Position numbers and translations under genes: made by a program. From an uncultured Lachnospiraceae bacterium (GTDB taxonomy: Bacteria; Bacillota; Clostridia; Lachnospirales; Lachnospiraceae), in assembly GCA_900546495.1 (NCBI GenBank), contig URDN01000009.1, positions 1-64,000 of the forward strand: a stretch of 64,000 nucleotides of DNA. Direction: 5' to 3'. The notes beneath the pieces were generated by a model. It made no database searches, was not told the origin of the DNA, and saw nothing but the letters and a program-made list of their open reading frames with translations. Shown piece by piece: positions 39,938-49,481 of the stretch; the first letter of the stretch is position 1, and every line of letters starts with the position of its first letter.

Positions 39938-41116
39938 TTATATATTCATTGTATTTATAGTACTTGTTTCTATCGCATCTCTTACTAATGTAAGGGAACC
40001 ACTCTCATCTTTTAAATAAACCTTTGGCATAGTTCGACTCAAGAACAGATAAATCCCCTCTGTCACAGAATATGCTCCGACATTTTCAAAAGCCAGCGTA
40101 TCGCCAATTTCCAGATGATCAAATTCCACTTCTCTGCAGAGAATATCCGATGTTGTACACAGACTTCCGCAGAGACACCAGGTTTTCTTATCCACTGTAC
40201 CATCCTGCACCATTGCATTTTTATAATGTTTTATAATTGGTGTCTTCATGCCCATCATCTGTCCCAAATAAGTCAGATGGTTCATTCCTCCATCCACAAT
40301 ACAATAATGTGCGTTTCCCACTGTTTTTAAATCTGCAACGTTTGTATAATACGTTCCACATTCCGCTGTGAAAAAACGTCCCATCTCAATGGTCAATTCT
40401 ACTTTTTGTGCCACTTCCTTTAAGATATCTTTCAACTCTTTTACAGGAAATAAAGTATCCGAAAAATCATCATCTGCAAAATAAGGGACTGCAAACCCCG
40501 GTCCATATTCCATTTTTTTTAATTCCAGTCCGAAAAGGTTTCGAATCTCCTCAAATAATTCCAACAGCATCTGAAGTTCTTTTATCTTTCTTTTCGCCCG
40601 TTTCCGTTGTGTCCCGACAAAATAATGAATTCCTGTAATGTTTAAACTTTTGTATCTGGTTTCCCTGTGCTGCAATATATCAAATAGATCCTCTTTTGCC
40701 ATTCCAAACTGAGAACCGGCATTCAGGCGAAGGATCACTTCGGCTTTCTGATCTGAATCTGCTGCTTCAAACACTTGCTGGATCAGATCTGCATGACGGA
40801 TCGATTCCGCTGTAAATATTCCTACTCCGTACTCATAGGCTTCTCTGATATCCGTAATCCCCTTATTAACACCGGAATAAATGATTCTGGATCCATCTAC
40901 GCCAAGTTTTTTACAAATAGCAAGTTCACCCGGACTGCAGACTTCCAGTTTATCCACACACGTCAACATGGTTGTCACCAAAAATGGATTTGCCTTCATG
41001 GAATAACAAAGTGACACTGTTTCTCCGACAATCTCTCTGATCTGTGCAGCCCGTTTTTGTAAAACTGCCGTATCAAACACAAACGCAGGTGTATTACTTT
41101 TTAAAATGTCTTGCAT
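39938..41116 (-). CDS. PLP fold-type III decarboxylase (BtrK-like)
   Basis: A 392-residue enzyme of the DapDC/ornithine decarboxylase superfamily. PLP Lys41 is in LCYSMKANPF, with HYFVGTQ (about 160), YGPGFAVPYF (about 198), EMGRFFTAECGTYY (about 245) and active-site Cys in CGSLCTTSDILC (about 333), and GAYSVTEG near 360. BtrK in butirosin synthesis decarboxylates a glutamyl carrier protein; exosortase-linked relatives occur beside ligase and ACP genes. Substrate here is unknown. Overlaps the adenylation gene by 23 bp; GAGGAGGGG precedes it. Confidence 0.85.
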   Translation of the reverse strand: MQDILKSNTPAFVFDTAVLQKRAAQIREIVGETVSLCYSMKANPFLVTTMLTCVDKLEVCSPGELAICKKLGVDGSRIIYSGVNKGITDIREAYEYGVGIFTAESIRHADLIQQVFEAADSDQKAEVILRLNAGSQFGMAKEDLFDILQHRETRYKSLNITGIHYFVGTQRKRAKRKIKELQMLLELFEEIRNLFGLELKKMEYGPGFAVPYFADDDFSDTLFPVKELKDILKEVAQKVELTIEMGRFFTAECGTYYTNVADLKTVGNAHYCIVDGGMNHLTYLGQMMGMKTPIIKHYKNAMVQDGTVDKKTWCLCGSLCTTSDILCREVEFDHLEIGDTLAFENVGAYSVTEGIYLFLSRTMPKVYLKDESGSLTLVRDAIETSTINTMNI

Positions 41117-42659
41117 GTAACCCCTCCTCGTATAGCTTTCTTAATTGATTTCTGTCAATCTTTCCGTTCTTGGTCATCGGCATCTCTGTAAGTTGCAGCG
41201 CCGTATTTGGTATCATATAAGGCGGCAGTATGCCACGTAATGTTTTTATCAGCTGTCTTTTTTCGCATGTCCCCGTGTAAAAAAGCAGCAAACGTTCCTT
41301 TTCTGTCTCATAAATACAGCAGGATCTGGTGATTCCATCCACGGCATTCGCTGCCACCTCAATTTCTCCAAGTTCAATTCTGTGCCCCAAATGTTTGATC
41401 TGGAAATCTTTTCTGGAAATATATACAAGATTTCCCTGTGCATCATATTTTGCCAGATCACCGGTTCTGTAAATCCGTTCATCGTATCGATGATTCAATG
41501 GATTCTGCACAAAGACCTGTGCCGTTTTATCCGGTGCATTATAATAGCCCAACGCCAGCTCTGAGCTGCTGACACAGATTTCTCCGGCTGTTCCTGCTTC
41601 CGTCACTTGCTGATCTGTCTCATCCAAAAGGAATACCGTTTCATTTGGAAAAGCTTTTCCAATAGGAATCACATCGGTCAGTTCATATTCGCGTTTTGGA
41701 TCAAGCACATAATACGTGCAGTTACAAGTAACTTCAGTTGGTCCGTACAGATTTACGAACATCGCCTGCGGCAGATATTTTCTCCATATCCTGTAATGTT
41801 TTATTGGAAGTACTTCTCCGCTAAAAAGGACTTTTCGAACCGTATCCGGTATACGATAATCAAATCCATTCATGACAGATACAAAGCACATGGCGCTGAC
41901 CGCCCAGGTAAGCACCGTCATTTTGCTGTCTGCCATATAATCCATCAACGTAGTAGGATCACTGAAATATTCTCTTGGAATGATCTGTACTTTCGCACCA
42001 GTCAAAAGACCGGTATAAATATCTTTTACCGATACATCAAAATCAAACGGCGCCTGATTTCCTATAATGTCTTCCTTCGTGATAGCAAAAGTATCTGCAT
42101 AGATCCGGATAAAATCCATCACTGCTCTGTGACTTACTGCAACACCTTTTGGCAAACCAGTGCTTCCACTGGTAAAATTAATATACAAAGGTTTTCGATC
42201 CGTATGTTCCGTTCGAATCTGTCTCAAAAGACTCTGATCGATCGTCGCTTCATCCAGACACTTCTCTGCCAGCAAAATTGTCGTTTTCGGCACATCCCCG
42301 GCTATTGCATCCAGACACTTTTTCATTTTCTCCAGATTTTCTTCCTTTGTAACGATCACTTCCGGCTGCAGCACTTTTATGATCTGCTGCAGCCTCGCTT
42401 CTGGCTGGCGCAGATCTAACAGGCAATATGGACAGCCGGCATAAACCGCTCCAAACATGATACTTAAGGTAACACAGCTTTTTTCCATATAAATTGCTAC
42501 CGGAGCAGTCCCTGTCATCCATTTTCTCAGATAAGTTCCGCCCTTCTGTGCATACATTTTTAACTGACTAAAGGAATATTCTTCTTTCGGATCTGCAACT
42601 GCAATTTTTTCTCCGGACTGTGCTTCCATATACTCCAGCCATTCTAATACATTCATCAT
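41094..42659 (-). CDS. amino acid adenylation enzyme (DltA-like)
   Basis: A 521-residue AMP-forming ligase. Core motifs: FTSGSTGLPKG (about 164-174), NLYGPTEVTCN (about 305), YRTGDLAKY (about 405), RKDFQIKHLGHRIELGEIE (about 420) and catalytic Lys in NGKIDRNQL (about 505). It activates a carboxylic acid as adenylate and loads the carrier protein at 39695. Motifs are closest to stand-alone DltA and NRPS A domains. Substrate pocket not decoded. AGAGGAAA precedes ATG. Confidence 0.88.
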   Translation of the reverse strand: MMNVLEWLEYMEAQSGEKIAVADPKEEYSFSQLKMYAQKGGTYLRKWMTGTAPVAIYMEKSCVTLSIMFGAVYAGCPYCLLDLRQPEARLQQIIKVLQPEVIVTKEENLEKMKKCLDAIAGDVPKTTILLAEKCLDEATIDQSLLRQIRTEHTDRKPLYINFTSGSTGLPKGVAVSHRAVMDFIRIYADTFAITKEDIIGNQAPFDFDVSVKDIYTGLLTGAKVQIIPREYFSDPTTLMDYMADSKMTVLTWAVSAMCFVSVMNGFDYRIPDTVRKVLFSGEVLPIKHYRIWRKYLPQAMFVNLYGPTEVTCNCTYYVLDPKREYELTDVIPIGKAFPNETVFLLDETDQQVTEAGTAGEICVSSSELALGYYNAPDKTAQVFVQNPLNHRYDERIYRTGDLAKYDAQGNLVYISRKDFQIKHLGHRIELGEIEVAANAVDGITRSCCIYETEKERLLLFYTGTCEKRQLIKTLRGILPPYMIPNTALQLTEMPMTKNGKIDRNQLRKLYEEGLHARHFKK

Positions 42660-42677
42660 TTTGTTTCCTCTTTACAT

Positions 42678-43802
42678 CTAATTATGGTTATTTGTATTTG
42701 CATTGTCATATCCCGGAAGGTAAGCAGCAACGATATCTTTGACAGATTCCATATAGGCATCCTCATCATAAAAATATTGTGACACATCCTCGCCTGCATC
42801 ACGGCTCAATACAAATTTCGAAAAAGCCTTGCAAAAAACTTCTGACCCCGTTTTATTTAGGTGTTCAAAATTTGACAGATACTCCGGACAGATGGCAAAC
42901 AATTCCGGTTTTACCAAATTGAAATCATAATAATCGGCACCGTACTTACTGCATATCCCACTGATTTTCTGGTTGATCGCAAAATACTCTTCCGCACCAT
43001 ATGCTGCAATATCATAAGGTGCTTTCGGTGTATTCACAACCATAAAGTCTACACCATTTTCCTGGCACAGTTTACACATCTCCTCTAATTCTTCATACGC
43101 CTTATCAGAGCTTTTTCCGGAATAAGCCTTTTTTGTATTATTTACAGCGGCTGTATTATAATCAAAGACACCACCTGCGTATGCATATCCCTTTCCGACA
43201 TACTCCATATACCCTGCCACTTTTTTCGAACTTGCATTCGCATCTTTGCTTTCCCGTTTGATTTTCAGATTTTCTGAAATCGTCTTTAGCTTCCAATCAA
43301 CACTGTTATAAGTCCATGGAAAAAAATATGTCAGTGATGCTTCTGCATTAAAGTTTTCACTGTCCGTCACAAACCTCCAGTCCAACCGCAGTTTTTCCAA
43401 AGGAGAACATCCATACTTTCTTGCCCTTGCAAAAGTGGCTCTCGCATTTGCATTTTGTATCAGTTCCAGAGACGGGATTCCAAATACAAGAACAGCCCTC
43501 TTTATCTTTTTTTCCTGAATCGCTGCCGTTAATGCCTCTTTAGTCTGATCCAACGGCTGCCCCGGTGTTCCCATATTAAAAGAACTCCACCCGGTAGCTT
43601 CATCTATAATATAGGGATTGAACGTCATCTGTGAAAAAGAAGAACCTAAATATACGGTATCTATTTTTTCTGTTTTGCGGAAGTCCTTCCACATGACCTC
43701 ACTTGGACCATTTGCTTTCACAAGAAGATAACTCAGCAACAAATTTATCACTATGAACAGGAAAACAAATCCAACCACTTTTATGCCCTTAATAATTCGC
43801 AT
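42678..43802 (-). CDS. SGNH-type hydrolase/acyltransferase, DltD-like
   Basis: A 374-residue protein with one N-terminal membrane span (IKVVGFVFLFIVINLLLSYL) and an extracytoplasmic SGNH domain: nucleophile block VYLGSSFSQM (about 56), FNMGTPGQ (about 80) and FEHLNKTGSEVF with the catalytic His (about 330). DltD and AlgX-like proteins work with MBOAT proteins to move acyl groups onto surface polymers. The ATG at 43802 has AGGAGG eight bases before; it overlaps the MBOAT gene by 14 bp. Confidence 0.8.
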   Translation of the reverse strand: MRIIKGIKVVGFVFLFIVINLLLSYLLVKANGPSEVMWKDFRKTEKIDTVYLGSSFSQMTFNPYIIDEATGWSSFNMGTPGQPLDQTKEALTAAIQEKKIKRAVLVFGIPSLELIQNANARATFARARKYGCSPLEKLRLDWRFVTDSENFNAEASLTYFFPWTYNSVDWKLKTISENLKIKRESKDANASSKKVAGYMEYVGKGYAYAGGVFDYNTAAVNNTKKAYSGKSSDKAYEELEEMCKLCQENGVDFMVVNTPKAPYDIAAYGAEEYFAINQKISGICSKYGADYYDFNLVKPELFAICPEYLSNFEHLNKTGSEVFCKAFSKFVLSRDAGEDVSQYFYDEDAYMESVKDIVAAYLPGYDNANTNNHN

Positions 43803-45327
43803 ACATAAAACCTCCTGCGCCAACGGCAAAATTAAACGATCCTAAAATAAGGAAAATCATCACAAAATATAGTAACCAGCGAAGTGCCAAAGGCCGTTCT
43901 TCCAACAATGTAATTGCATCCTTTCCTTTTTCTTTTAGAACACTGTCAGCAAATACAATGAGCAGCGCTGCCGCTGCCATAATATACGCTTTCTTTGGCA
44001 CTTCTTTAAATGTTGGTTCCAAAATTCCGTATAACTGTCCCATACGAAAATGAATTATCGTGTTTTTCATGCACATAAAACAGTCTTTGATATTGTAGAT
44101 CCGGTCAAAATACCATCCGATATTCACTATAATAAACGTCCGGATAATCCTAAATACATGAAATGCCTTACTCTTTACATTTATGTGCAGTCTTTCTGCC
44201 ATTTTTGCAAACAAAGGTGCACAGATATCTGAAACTGCAATTACAATACCATTGTAAAGACCCCAGAAGATAAAGTGCCACTGTGCGCCATGCCAGATAC
44301 CTACAAGGAAAAATACCAGAATATTCGCAATGGATGCCGGAAGTACACGGCCGAAATGAACGTTCAGATGCTTTTTCGCCCATTTTCCGAATTTCTGCAT
44401 AGGAGCAGTCAGCGCAAATGGATAAAATACATAATCTCTCATCCATGCACCAAGCGAAATATGCCATCTTCGCCAGAAATCCCCCAGTGAAACAGAAAAA
44501 TACGGTTGTCTGAAATTTGGCATCATTTCAATCCCAAACAATTCTGCTACACCCATAACGATATCGATTCCACCGGAAAAATCTGCATACTGTTGGGCTG
44601 AATATAATAATATTGCAAACACGATGACAGAACCAGGTGTTTTCTCCGTAGGCGCATCCAGAATATTTGCGATTTCATGAACCAGCAGATTTGCGATCGC
44701 ATACTTTTTTAATAATCCAAACAAAATCAATATCAATGCACGCTTACAGCGATACCAGTCCAGAGTATGTCTGCCATACAGCTGCTCTTTCATCTGATCA
44801 TATCTGTTGATCGGTCCCTGGATCAGTTGTGGAAAAAACGAAACAAACAGCAGGAAACGAAACGGATTCTTTTCAGCTTCGTATTTTTCAAAATAGATAT
44901 CCACCAGATAACCAATGGAAATAAACATGTAAAAAGAGATGCCAAGCGGTATCAGAAAACCTTCAAACAAAGGATGCAGATATTTCAATACTGCCAGCAT
45001 TCCAAAATTAATCACAATGATTGTCCAGAGAATAATTTTGCGCTTTCGATCAAATGCTGCTTTTATTTCCTTTCTCCTGGCTCTGTCTATGCTTTTATCC
45101 TTTCGGATCTCCTGATATTGTTTCGAAAAACGAACCAACCATATGCCGCCCACAAACACACTGAATCCGGTGATTGCAATAAAAATGAGATTCGAAATGC
45201 CTGAATAAGCATAAAATGCCATGCTGAATAAAAGCAGGCAGATCCATTGTTTTTTCCGAAATACAGTGTAATACAGTATAAATAAAACAGTTACAAACAA
45301 AATAAATGCAACAGATAACAAATTCAT
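43789..45327 (-). CDS. MBOAT acyltransferase (DltB/AlgI-like)
   Basis: A 512-residue polytopic membrane O-acyltransferase with about 11 hydrophobic segments. The catalytic His is in VGIWHGAQWHFIFWGLYNG (about 343-361), with WRRWHISLGAWMRDYVFYP (about 290) as the second MBOAT signature. It takes the acyl group from the cytoplasmic carrier across the membrane. ATG at 45327 follows AAGGAG seven bases upstream, preferred to the longer frame from 45375. First gene of the operon. Confidence 0.88.
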   Translation of the reverse strand: MNLLSVAFILFVTVLFILYYTVFRKKQWICLLLFSMAFYAYSGISNLIFIAITGFSVFVGGIWLVRFSKQYQEIRKDKSIDRARRKEIKAAFDRKRKIILWTIIVINFGMLAVLKYLHPLFEGFLIPLGISFYMFISIGYLVDIYFEKYEAEKNPFRFLLFVSFFPQLIQGPINRYDQMKEQLYGRHTLDWYRCKRALILILFGLLKKYAIANLLVHEIANILDAPTEKTPGSVIVFAILLYSAQQYADFSGGIDIVMGVAELFGIEMMPNFRQPYFSVSLGDFWRRWHISLGAWMRDYVFYPFALTAPMQKFGKWAKKHLNVHFGRVLPASIANILVFFLVGIWHGAQWHFIFWGLYNGIVIAVSDICAPLFAKMAERLHINVKSKAFHVFRIIRTFIIVNIGWYFDRIYNIKDCFMCMKNTIIHFRMGQLYGILEPTFKEVPKKAYIMAAAALLIVFADSVLKEKGKDAITLLEERPLALRWLLYFVMIFLILGSFNFAVGAGGFMYANY

Positions 45328-45437
45328 AAAATGCTCCTTAAACAATTTCTCTGAAAATTCTATCACAAATGCCATATCCCATGCTTTAATTCTTCCTTAG
45401 AAATACTGAATATTTTCTTAATATTCTTTTTATATGA

Positions 45438-45475
45438 TAAAAGGAGCCGTTACAAATACAACGGCTCCTCTTAAA
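45438..45475 (-). terminator. terminator of the hydrogenase operon
   Basis: AGGAGCCGTT / AACGGCTCCT stem, 8-base loop, with TTTTATC on the minus 3' side; 50 bp after hydA. Confidence 0.8.
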
Positions 45476-45523
45476 AATATTCTCATTTTTTTCATCTGAT
45501 CACGCAACTTATCAAATGTAAAA

Positions 45524-47269
45524 CTATTTATTTACTGTACGTTTTACATAAGTAGTATGCAGTAACTCATGTGCTTTATGGCTGCCCGGCTCACCAAGAT
45601 AGGTTTCATATAATTCAATGATCGCCGGATTTTCATGTGATTTACGGATCTTATTATTTTTATCCAAATTGTAAAGCACTTCCGCACGTTTTGCACGGAT
45701 ATCTGCGGTATTGCGTACATATCCCGGCTGCTGCGGCTGACCGCCACCGTTGACACATCCGCCAGGGCATCCCATGATCTCGATAAAATGATACTCAGCT
45801 TCCCCTGATTTTACTCTATTTAACAGTTCTTTTGCATTTTTCAGTCCGGAAGCAACAGCAACTTTGACATCCATACCAGCTACATTGTAAGTAGCTTCTT
45901 TGATGCCCTCGATACCACGTACATCAGTGAACTCAAGTTTTGCAAGTTCTTCGCCGGTCAGTTTCTCTACTGCGGTACGAAGTGCCGCTTCCATTACACC
46001 ACCGGTTGCGCCGAAGATGACTGCTGCACCGGTTCCAAGACCAAGCGGCATATCAAATTCTTCATCCGGAAGATCTGCAAAACGAATGCTTGCGCGTTCG
46101 ATCATGCGGCCAAGCTCTCTTGTTGTAATAGCAATATCCACATCCGGAACGCCTGCACCGTTCTCATCCTCTCTGCCAATCTCAAATTTCTTTGCAGTAC
46201 ATGGCATAACGCTGACAACCACCATTTTTTCTTTCGGAATTCCCATTTTCTCTGCGTAATAGGATTTTGCAATCGCACCAAACATCTGCTGCGGAGATTT
46301 ACAGGAAGACAGATTCTCTGTCATTTCCGGGAAGTAATGTTCACAGTATTTGATCCATCCCGGTGAACAGGAAGTGATCAGCGGTAATACGCCGCCATTC
46401 TGTACACGATCCAGAAACTCATTGGCTTCTTCCATAATGGTAAGGTCTGCAGAGAATGTGGTGTCAAATACTTTATCAAAACCAAGTCTGCGCAATGCTG
46501 CTGCCAGCTTGCCCTCTACATCTGTGCCGATCGGCATGCCAAAGGCCTCGCCAAGTCCTGCACGAACAGCCGGTGCACACTGAACAACCACATACTTCTC
46601 CGGATCTGCGATTGCCGCAAATACTTCTTCGGTATTATCTTTCTCATAAAGTGCCCCGGTCGGACATACTGAAATACACTGTCCACAGGATACACAGCTG
46701 GTTTCTGCCAGATCCATATTGAACGCAGAACCGATGTATGTCTTGAATCCACGCTCATTTGCGCCGATGACACCAACCCCCTGTACTTTTTCACAGACAG
46801 CACTGCATCGTCTGCAGAGGATACATTTATTATTGTCTCTTACCATATGTGCTGCACTGGTATCTAACTCATACACATTGCGCTCACCATCATAGTAAGC
46901 CTCATCGTCTACTTTGTATTCACGGCACAAGGTCTGAAGCTCGCACTTCCCACTGCGGACACAGGACAGACATTTGCGATCGTGATTGGATAATAAAAGC
47001 TGTAAAGTTTTTCTTCTGGACTCGATAACCTTCGGTGTGTTGGTCCATACTTCCATTCCTTCGTTGATCGGATATACACAGGCGGTCACCAGAGTGCGGG
47101 CACCTTTCACCTCAACAACACACATACGACAGGCGCCGATCTCATTAATCTCTTTGAGGTAACATAACGTCGGGATTTCAATCTGTGCAAGGCGTGCTGC
47201 CTCCAGAATCGTGGAACCCTGTGGTGCGGATACCTCTCTTCCGTTTATTTTAATTGTAATATTTTCCAT
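45524..47269 (-). CDS. hydA: [FeFe] hydrogenase, catalytic subunit of bifurcating complex
   Basis: A 581-residue HydA. N-terminal [2Fe-2S] domain (CYLKEINEIGACRMC), His-ligated cluster (HDRKCLSCVRSGKCELQTLC), two [4Fe-4S] clusters (CILCRRCSAVCEK and CVSCGQCISVCP), then canonical H-cluster motifs TSCSPGWIKY (about 300), VMPCTAKKFE (about 355) and EIMGCPGGCVNGGGQP (about 490). With HydB and HydC it couples H2 formation to oxidation of both NADH and ferredoxin. Known family; bifurcation inferred from the operon. Confidence 0.95.
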   Translation of the reverse strand: MENITIKINGREVSAPQGSTILEAARLAQIEIPTLCYLKEINEIGACRMCVVEVKGARTLVTACVYPINEGMEVWTNTPKVIESRRKTLQLLLSNHDRKCLSCVRSGKCELQTLCREYKVDDEAYYDGERNVYELDTSAAHMVRDNNKCILCRRCSAVCEKVQGVGVIGANERGFKTYIGSAFNMDLAETSCVSCGQCISVCPTGALYEKDNTEEVFAAIADPEKYVVVQCAPAVRAGLGEAFGMPIGTDVEGKLAAALRRLGFDKVFDTTFSADLTIMEEANEFLDRVQNGGVLPLITSCSPGWIKYCEHYFPEMTENLSSCKSPQQMFGAIAKSYYAEKMGIPKEKMVVVSVMPCTAKKFEIGREDENGAGVPDVDIAITTRELGRMIERASIRFADLPDEEFDMPLGLGTGAAVIFGATGGVMEAALRTAVEKLTGEELAKLEFTDVRGIEGIKEATYNVAGMDVKVAVASGLKNAKELLNRVKSGEAEYHFIEIMGCPGGCVNGGGQPQQPGYVRNTADIRAKRAEVLYNLDKNNKIRKSHENPAIIELYETYLGEPGSHKAHELLHTTYVKRTVNK

Positions 47270-47283
47270 GATTGATTCCTCCG

Positions 47284-49074
47284 TTACTCTTTATAAATAG
47301 CGCCAAAACGACACTTATCGATACAGGTTCCACATTTTACACATTTGCTTGTGTTGATGCTATGTGCAACTTTTACCTGACCTTCGATGGCATCTGCCGG
47401 ACAGTTACGTGCACATAATGTACAACCTTTACATTTCACAGGATCAATCTTATATGTAATGAGTTTCTTACATACGCCAGCCGGACATCTCTTGTTGACT
47501 ACATGTTCTACATATTCGTCACGGAAGTAACGAAGTGTGGAGAGCACCGGGTTCGGAGCTGTCTGTCCCAAGCCACAGAGTGCGTTATCTTTGATGTAAT
47601 AGCACAGTTCTTCCATCTTGTCGATATCCTCTAAGGTTCCTCGTCCTTCTGTAATCTTCTCCAATAACTCTAACAGACGTTTTGTTCCGACACGACATGG
47701 GGTACATTTACCGCAGGACTCATCTACCGTAAACTGCAGGAAGAATTTTGCAATATCAACCATACAGGTATCTTCGTCCATAACGATCAGTCCGCCGGAT
47801 CCCATCATGGAACCGATGCTGATCAGGTTGTCGTAATCGATCGGGATATCAAAATGCTCTGCCGGGATACATCCGCCGGATGGTCCACCGGTCTGAGCTG
47901 CTTTAAATTTCTTGCCATTTGGAATGCCGCCACCGATATCTTCGATAACGGTACGAAGTGTGGTTCCCATTGGAATCTCAACCAGACCGGTATTGTTGAT
48001 TTTTCCACCAAGAGCAAATACTTTTGTTCCTTTGGATTTTTCAGTACCCATGGAAGCAAACCATTCCGGACCGTTCAGGATGATCTGCGGAATATTTGCC
48101 CATGTCTCAACGTTATTTAAAATGGTCGGTTTCTGGAACAGACCTTTGACAGCCGGAAATGGCGGTCTCGGACGCGGCTCACCACGATTTCCTTCAATAG
48201 AAGTCATCAACGCAGTCTCTTCACCACAGACAAATGCACCGGCACCGAGACGAAGCTCGATATCAAAGTTAAATCCAGTGTCAAAAATATTTTTACCAAG
48301 CAGACCATATTCTCTTGCCTGGTTAATTGCAATCTGCAGACGTTCTACCGCGATCGGATACTCTGCACGCACGTAAATATATCCCTGATCTGCGCCGATG
48401 GCGTAACCTGCGATGGCCATTGCCTCAAGTACAACATGTGGATCACCTTCCAGAACAGAACGGTCCATGAATGCACCCGGATCACCCTCATCGGCATTAC
48501 AACAGACGTATTTCTGTACGTTTCCACGATTTCCGGAAGCAAATCTCCATTTCAGTCCGGTCGGGAATCCAGCACCACCGCGTCCTCTTAAACCACTGTC
48601 TAAGATTAGCTGGATAACGTCATCCGGTGTCATTTCTGTCAGTACTTTTCCAAGTGCTTCATAACCACCGGTTCCGATATATTCATCAATGCTTTCCGGA
48701 TTGATGACACCACAGTTTCTTAATGCGATTCTGTGCTGTTTTTTATAAAAAGTTGTCTCATTTAAGGATTTGATTCCTTCCGGTGTCTGCGCCTCATGAT
48801 ATACAAGACGCTCTACGATACGACCTTTTAACAGATGCTCAGAAACAATTTCTTCGACATCCTCAGGACGTACTCTGGAATAAAATACGGCTTCCGGATA
48901 AACGATCATAACCGGTCCTTCTGCACACAGACCGTGGCATCCGGTTTTGACAACTGCTACTTCATTTTGTAATCTGTTTTTCTTTAATTCATCTTTTAAC
49001 GTCTGAATAATCTGCTCGCTTCCGGAAGAAGTACATCCGGTTCCTCCACAGACCAATACATGTGAACGATACAT
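47284..49074 (-). CDS. hydB: NADH-binding subunit of bifurcating hydrogenase
   Basis: A 596-residue HydB/NuoF-like flavoprotein. N-terminal thioredoxin-like [2Fe-2S] domain (LVCGGTGCTSSGSEQI), FMN/NADH site (GLRGRGGAGFPTGLKW and CNADEGDPGAFMDR), [4Fe-4S] site ESCGKCTPCRVGTKR (about 455) and two C-terminal ferredoxin clusters (CKGCTLCARNCPA and CVKCGTCIDKCRFGAI). It is the place where electrons from NADH split. Lies 14 bp before hydA. Confidence 0.95.
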   Translation of the reverse strand: MYRSHVLVCGGTGCTSSGSEQIIQTLKDELKKNRLQNEVAVVKTGCHGLCAEGPVMIVYPEAVFYSRVRPEDVEEIVSEHLLKGRIVERLVYHEAQTPEGIKSLNETTFYKKQHRIALRNCGVINPESIDEYIGTGGYEALGKVLTEMTPDDVIQLILDSGLRGRGGAGFPTGLKWRFASGNRGNVQKYVCCNADEGDPGAFMDRSVLEGDPHVVLEAMAIAGYAIGADQGYIYVRAEYPIAVERLQIAINQAREYGLLGKNIFDTGFNFDIELRLGAGAFVCGEETALMTSIEGNRGEPRPRPPFPAVKGLFQKPTILNNVETWANIPQIILNGPEWFASMGTEKSKGTKVFALGGKINNTGLVEIPMGTTLRTVIEDIGGGIPNGKKFKAAQTGGPSGGCIPAEHFDIPIDYDNLISIGSMMGSGGLIVMDEDTCMVDIAKFFLQFTVDESCGKCTPCRVGTKRLLELLEKITEGRGTLEDIDKMEELCYYIKDNALCGLGQTAPNPVLSTLRYFRDEYVEHVVNKRCPAGVCKKLITYKIDPVKCKGCTLCARNCPADAIEGQVKVAHSINTSKCVKCGTCIDKCRFGAIYKE

Positions 49075-49089
49075 TCAGTTACACCCCCA

Positions 49090-49464
49090 TTACATATTCT
49101 CATCCATGTGAAGTAAATATTTGTCAACCACCTGACCTCTTACCAGATGCTGCTCCAGAATCTCTTTTGCTTTTTCTTCATTTACTTTCACATAAGTTAC
49201 TTTTTCTTTGCCCGGCTCGTATACTTCTACGATCGGCTCATACTGGCATAAACCGATACAGCCGGTCTGGGTGACAATCACATGCTTCAGCTTTCTGTCT
49301 TCTACTTCTTTTACAAGTGTATTTAAAACCGGACGCGCGCCACTGGCAATCCCACAGGTTGCCATACCGACAACCACACGTGTGTCTGTTGCATGTTCGG
49401 AACGCATTCCGATCTGTCCTTGCATTTTCTCACGAATTGCTTTCAATTCTTCTAATGATTTCAT
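49090..49464 (-). CDS. [2Fe-2S] thioredoxin-like ferredoxin
   Basis: A 124-residue protein with VVVGMATCGIASGARPV (about 30-45) and QTGCIGLCQYEPI (about 85-97), the four-Cys pattern of thioredoxin-fold [2Fe-2S] ferredoxins. It lies between the HATPase gene and hydB in the operon, as in many clostridial hyd operons (often called HydD-like). Probably carries electrons to the flavoprotein. Confidence 0.85.
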   Translation of the reverse strand: MKSLEELKAIREKMQGQIGMRSEHATDTRVVVGMATCGIASGARPVLNTLVKEVEDRKLKHVIVTQTGCIGLCQYEPIVEVYEPGKEKVTYVKVNEEKAKEILEQHLVRGQVVDKYLLHMDENM

Positions 49465-49481
49465 ACAATCCCTCCTTCGAA

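Noticed and set aside
41607..42419. 270-residue plus-strand ORF antisense to the adenylation gene
   Set aside because: Composition is His/Arg/Ile biased as expected of an antisense shadow and there is no ribosome site.
43789..45327. Alginate O-acetylation locus
   Set aside because: AlgI-like MBOAT alone would allow this, but the adenylation and carrier protein genes in the same operon point to a dlt-like aminoacyl route.
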